21,220 nucleotides of DNA from the NCBI GenBank assembly GCA_920105805.1, contig CAKKTI010000339.1:1-21220 (forward strand). Reading direction: 5' to 3'. The translations under genes were made by a program, and so were the position numbers. Below are positions 18,592 through 21,220 of this stretch, piece after piece. This stretch comes from Condylostoma magnum (Eukaryota; Ciliophora; Heterotrichea; Heterotrichida; Condylostomatidae). The notes below the pieces were generated by a model, which saw nothing but the letters and a program-made list of their open reading frames with translations, ran no database searches and was not told the origin of the DNA. Position 1 is the stretch's first letter; the number at the start of each line of letters is the position of its first letter.

Positions 18592-19668
18592 TTATCTTGC
18601 CTTGTTTAATTTCAGGTAATATTTCAGCTTGGAGGGCTCTGTTAGGTTGTAGTTGGATTTCTCTACCCTAAGATTCAGTTTTATATCGTTTACTAGTATT
18701 TAATTATGCTGTTTTATATTTTTTAGCTTGTTTTGAATAATTTACTTGTCTTATGAGGAGTTGGTTTACTGTAATAGGATTTAATTAACTTCTTTTTAAC
18801 TCTTGAAAATTTATACTAGGATTTGTTATATGTAAGATGGAAATGCGTAAATTACTGAGTCTATTGTATCCTGATTATTTTTCATTTACTATACAAATAT
18901 TTAGTAAATGTCATCTGCTTTATAGTACATTTAACCTTAGTCTTAAAAGATCATTTTGTTCATTATGACCATGCAGTTTTTTAGTTCTTTGATGATATCA
19001 CTAATCAACTACTAAAAATTGCTTTAATTCTTGCTTAATTATATCCCGATTTAATCCTAGTACATAAATACCTTTAATTTTTCCAATACTTAAGCCTGCT
19101 AATTACTAGAATGCACATGTGACTAGTTTTCCATTATATTCAGATAATGCTCTTACGCCTATCTTTGCAGCACCTCAGCATTATATTAATGATCCAATGC
19201 CTTTTAAAGTGAGTTGTTAAGTTACTCTATACGATTAGCCTTATCAGAAATCTCATTCATCAAGTGCTAATTCAGTTCTTTATTCTAGTTTAATTGCTCT
19301 TATAGTTACTAAGTTTTTGTTTTATAATTATCCTTGATTTTAGTAATTTTGTCTTTTAATTACTACACTTTATTCTTCTGTTTCTGCAGATTTTACTCTA
19401 ATTTCCATCTATCCTTTTCCCTTAAATCCAGTTTAGTTCCTTTTCTCTCAAGCACCATAAACTACAGTCTTTCCTTTTCCTTCATGCAATCCTAATATGC
19501 GTTATACAGCTGTGCATATGCATCAAGAGACTAACTTATCTCTAAATCATTACGTCTTTAATTCTCCTCAGAGTGATTCCTCTTTTCCTTTGCATCTTTA
19601 CTATGACTAAAAGTAGTACTAAGCAGTCTGAACTTGTTTTAAAATCTTTTATCAGTTAAACTTTTCAT
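18592..19668 (-). CDS. Gln-rich coiled-coil protein
   Basis: 358 residues, with most Gln encoded by TAA/TAG. From about residue 40 to 190 there are heptad-like charged stretches (K-E-K-E-R-L, K-Q-K-N-K-V-Q-Q-L-K-D-K-I, L-Q-E-Q-L-N-Q-N-K-E-L), and further coiled segments follow to the C-terminus. No catalytic motif is visible. Its divergent neighbour carries an axonemal dynein light-chain domain, so a ciliary or cytoskeletal role is a guess from context only. The ATG at 19668 opens the frame. The stop chosen is TAA at 18594-18592, because beyond it the frame would run antisense through the end of the kelch membrane protein. Any nearby TAA could equally be the end, so the C-terminus is uncertain. 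Confidence 0.7.
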
Positions 19669-19729
19669 TTATCTAAATATGAAACCCAATACACGCTCGT
19701 AGAGCTTATCTAACTTAAACTAGCAGTTG
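19669..19729. promoter_or_regulatory. 61-base bidirectional promoter
   Basis: The only sequence between two divergent start codons (19668 minus, 19730 plus). Both 5' UTRs and any core promoter elements must fit here or overlap the coding regions. It is AT-rich with a GC-containing centre (ACACGCTCGTAGAGC). No TATA element could be assigned with confidence. Confidence 0.45.
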
Positions 19730-21220
19730 ATGAGTACAAGACTGCCTTTTAGTAAGTTTCCTTAAATACAGACTAGCAAAAAGCAACTTGACCCAAATGT
19801 TTACGATGCTAATAGGATAAGGCAAAATGCAGCTATTACTAATTTAATGATTTAGTCTAATAAAAACGTTCATTTTCCTAACTTTGAAGCGCAAGGATCA
19901 TCGGCTTAGTAAGAAATTAAGTTTGAGTTGCCTAGTAAATTAGACTAGTTAAAAGAGCTGAAATTAAGCTTTATTCCGAGGCTAAAGAATAGGGAAGTGG
20001 AAGATCCCTAGGAATTGCTTAAGTTTTAATAGAAAGAACTGAATTTAGACCAAGGAGTTCCTTCTACCAGGAAAAGTGCTGTGAGATTAACTGAGTGATT
20101 AGACAAAATGTTGTAAAAAGCACTGAATAATTACAGTGATCCTGAAGATATCTTCAGTAATTCTAAACTGATATTTTATACGTGCTTTAATGAGATTATA
20201 AGATAAGTTAGTGTTCACTGCATTGAAAGAGGATATTTGATACAGAGGGTATGAAAAGGAATCGTATGTATGCTGGAAAGAACTATTTAACTTGGCTAGT
20301 ATAAACTTCATGCACTGTAAAAACGGCATGAGGAGTCTAAAAATTATGTAGAAAATCTGTACTAGAGTAAATTAACTGAAATGTTTAAGTCATAAAGAGA
20401 AAAAGATAAGAAAATTGCTAATTTTGAGAAATAATGCTATTAGTTGTAGTAATAGCTAAAAATTAAAGCTGATAGAGAGGAGAAGATTACCTCCTGTATT
20501 GAAATACTACAAAGCCATTACAAAAAGTTAAAAAAGAAAAGTTTATACTTGCAAGAGGACAATAGAATACTACGAATAAAACTTAAAACAATCGGAGTAT
20601 AAGTCACTGAGGATATATACGGAAACATTATAAAAAACTAGAGCAAAACAACTAAAAGAAAGCCGGAAAGTGTTTTAAATGAAGTTTTAAGCAAGGATCC
20701 TGTATTAGGTAATTTCAAAGGTAATAATGAGCATTATGAAGACTCCTTAATAGAGGATATTGAAAAAAATGAGAAGCATGAACACGAGTTCTTTCAAAGG
20801 GCTGATTATTTAGACTAACAAAACCAAACTGAGAACATTTTACTAGATAAGCAAGTTGAAACTGAGTTAGAAGTATGTGGAGGAGACGTTGATAAAGAAT
20901 CAGTTGACACATTGTCTATGAAATTATAGGAGAAAAAGCATTCATAGTTGAAGATACAAGCTACTTTACAAAAGTCAATGAATAAGGCTAATGGATAGAT
21001 ATAGGAGCTAGTGTCGCTATTCAATAAGGAAAATAAGACGGATAATGATTAAAAGCAGTAAGCTGAGTCGATTATATAAGAAATTAAAAGCAGTCTTTAA
21101 AAGGACATGGAAAGCTTTTATAAGATTTAGTCTCCTTTGGTAAGTATTCTGTATAAAACGTTATCGAAGTAATTCCATATACAGGATAATACTGAATTAG
21201 AACTAGATAATAGTGAGATA
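19730..21220 (+). CDS. Axonemal dynein light-chain-domain coiled-coil protein, 3' end beyond window
   Basis: 497 codons are present and the frame is open at the window edge. About residues 108-205 match the axonemal dynein light chain (p33/DNALI1, AXDND1) domain: V-P-S-T-R near the start, then L-T-E-W-L-D-K-M-L, F-Y-T-C-F-N-E-I-I-R-Q-V-S-V-H-C-I-E-R-G-Y-L-I-Q-R-V. The family reads Y-x-Q-C-F-D-E-L-I-R-Q-x-x-x-x-C-x-E-R-G-x-L-L-x-R-V. A long coiled coil follows (about 210-300), then an acidic linker and more coiled coil. The length and coiled tail favour an AXDND1-like protein over the short p28 light chain. It would act in cilia. Two TGA are read as Trp (in T-E-W-L and R-V-W-K). One five-residue L-Q-Q-Q-like stretch near 20440 is made almost only of reassigned codons. 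Confidence 0.8.

Noticed and set aside
1-21220. Karyorelict code (TAA/TAG always Gln, only TGA stop)
   Set aside because: RPB2, the hydrolase and the kinase-kelch gene have no TGA at their natural ends, but do have TAA or TAG there.
1-21220. Blastocrithidia-type code (TAA/TAG as Glu)
   Set aside because: Conserved positions in RPB2 at TAA/TAG are Gln in homologues, not Glu.

Overview
The window looks like macronuclear DNA of a ciliate that uses TAA and TAG as Gln, TGA as Trp, and all three as real stops. The best match known to me is the Condylostoma-type code (NCBI table 28, heterotrichs). The evidence is internal. A nearly full-length RPB2 aligns with yeast RPB2 through more than twenty in-frame TAA/TAG codons, many at conserved Gln positions (MGKQAMG, YNQEDS, TYYQRL, LTRQPTEGR). 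It then stops at a TAG/TAA pair exactly at the family C-terminus. Several kelch repeats have TGA at the conserved Trp. The DNA is AT-rich and the genes are very tightly packed. I saw no need for introns in any gene I could align or read through. Read with the standard code, nearly every gene shatters into short false ORFs.

Left part (1-5035). 1-770 and 1500-2335 hold nothing I recognise. Between them lies a degenerate WD40 gene on the minus strand. From about 2185 to 4530 runs an imperfect tandem duplication of a 1.1-1.2 kb unit. Each copy has a minus-strand gene for a small, possibly myristoylated papain-fold-like protein, a divergent promoter, and the 5' end of a folate-receptor-like gene. 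Only the right-hand copy continues into a full folate-receptor-like membrane protein.

Middle (5041-11616). An alpha/beta hydrolase of the ciliate/plant family that has lost its nucleophile Ser converges on RPB2, with 17 bases between their stops. Upstream of RPB2, also on the minus strand, are a four-helix membrane protein, its frameshifted paralogue, and another small membrane protein.

Right part (11617-21220). A plus-strand run encodes a bacterial-type glucokinase, an SCP2 sterol carrier, a B-box/protein kinase/kelch fusion, and a large kelch/Cys-rich membrane protein. A minus-strand coiled-coil protein converges on this run, leaving 10 bases between stops. A divergent partner, an axonemal dynein light-chain-domain coiled-coil protein, starts 61 bases beyond it and runs off the window. 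No RNA genes, CRISPR arrays, mobile elements or telomeric repeats were found.

The genes do not form one pathway. They look like ordinary neighbours: transcription, sugar phosphorylation, peroxisomal lipid binding, membrane sensing and cilia. What makes the window unusual is the ambiguous code and how it interacts with extreme gene packing.
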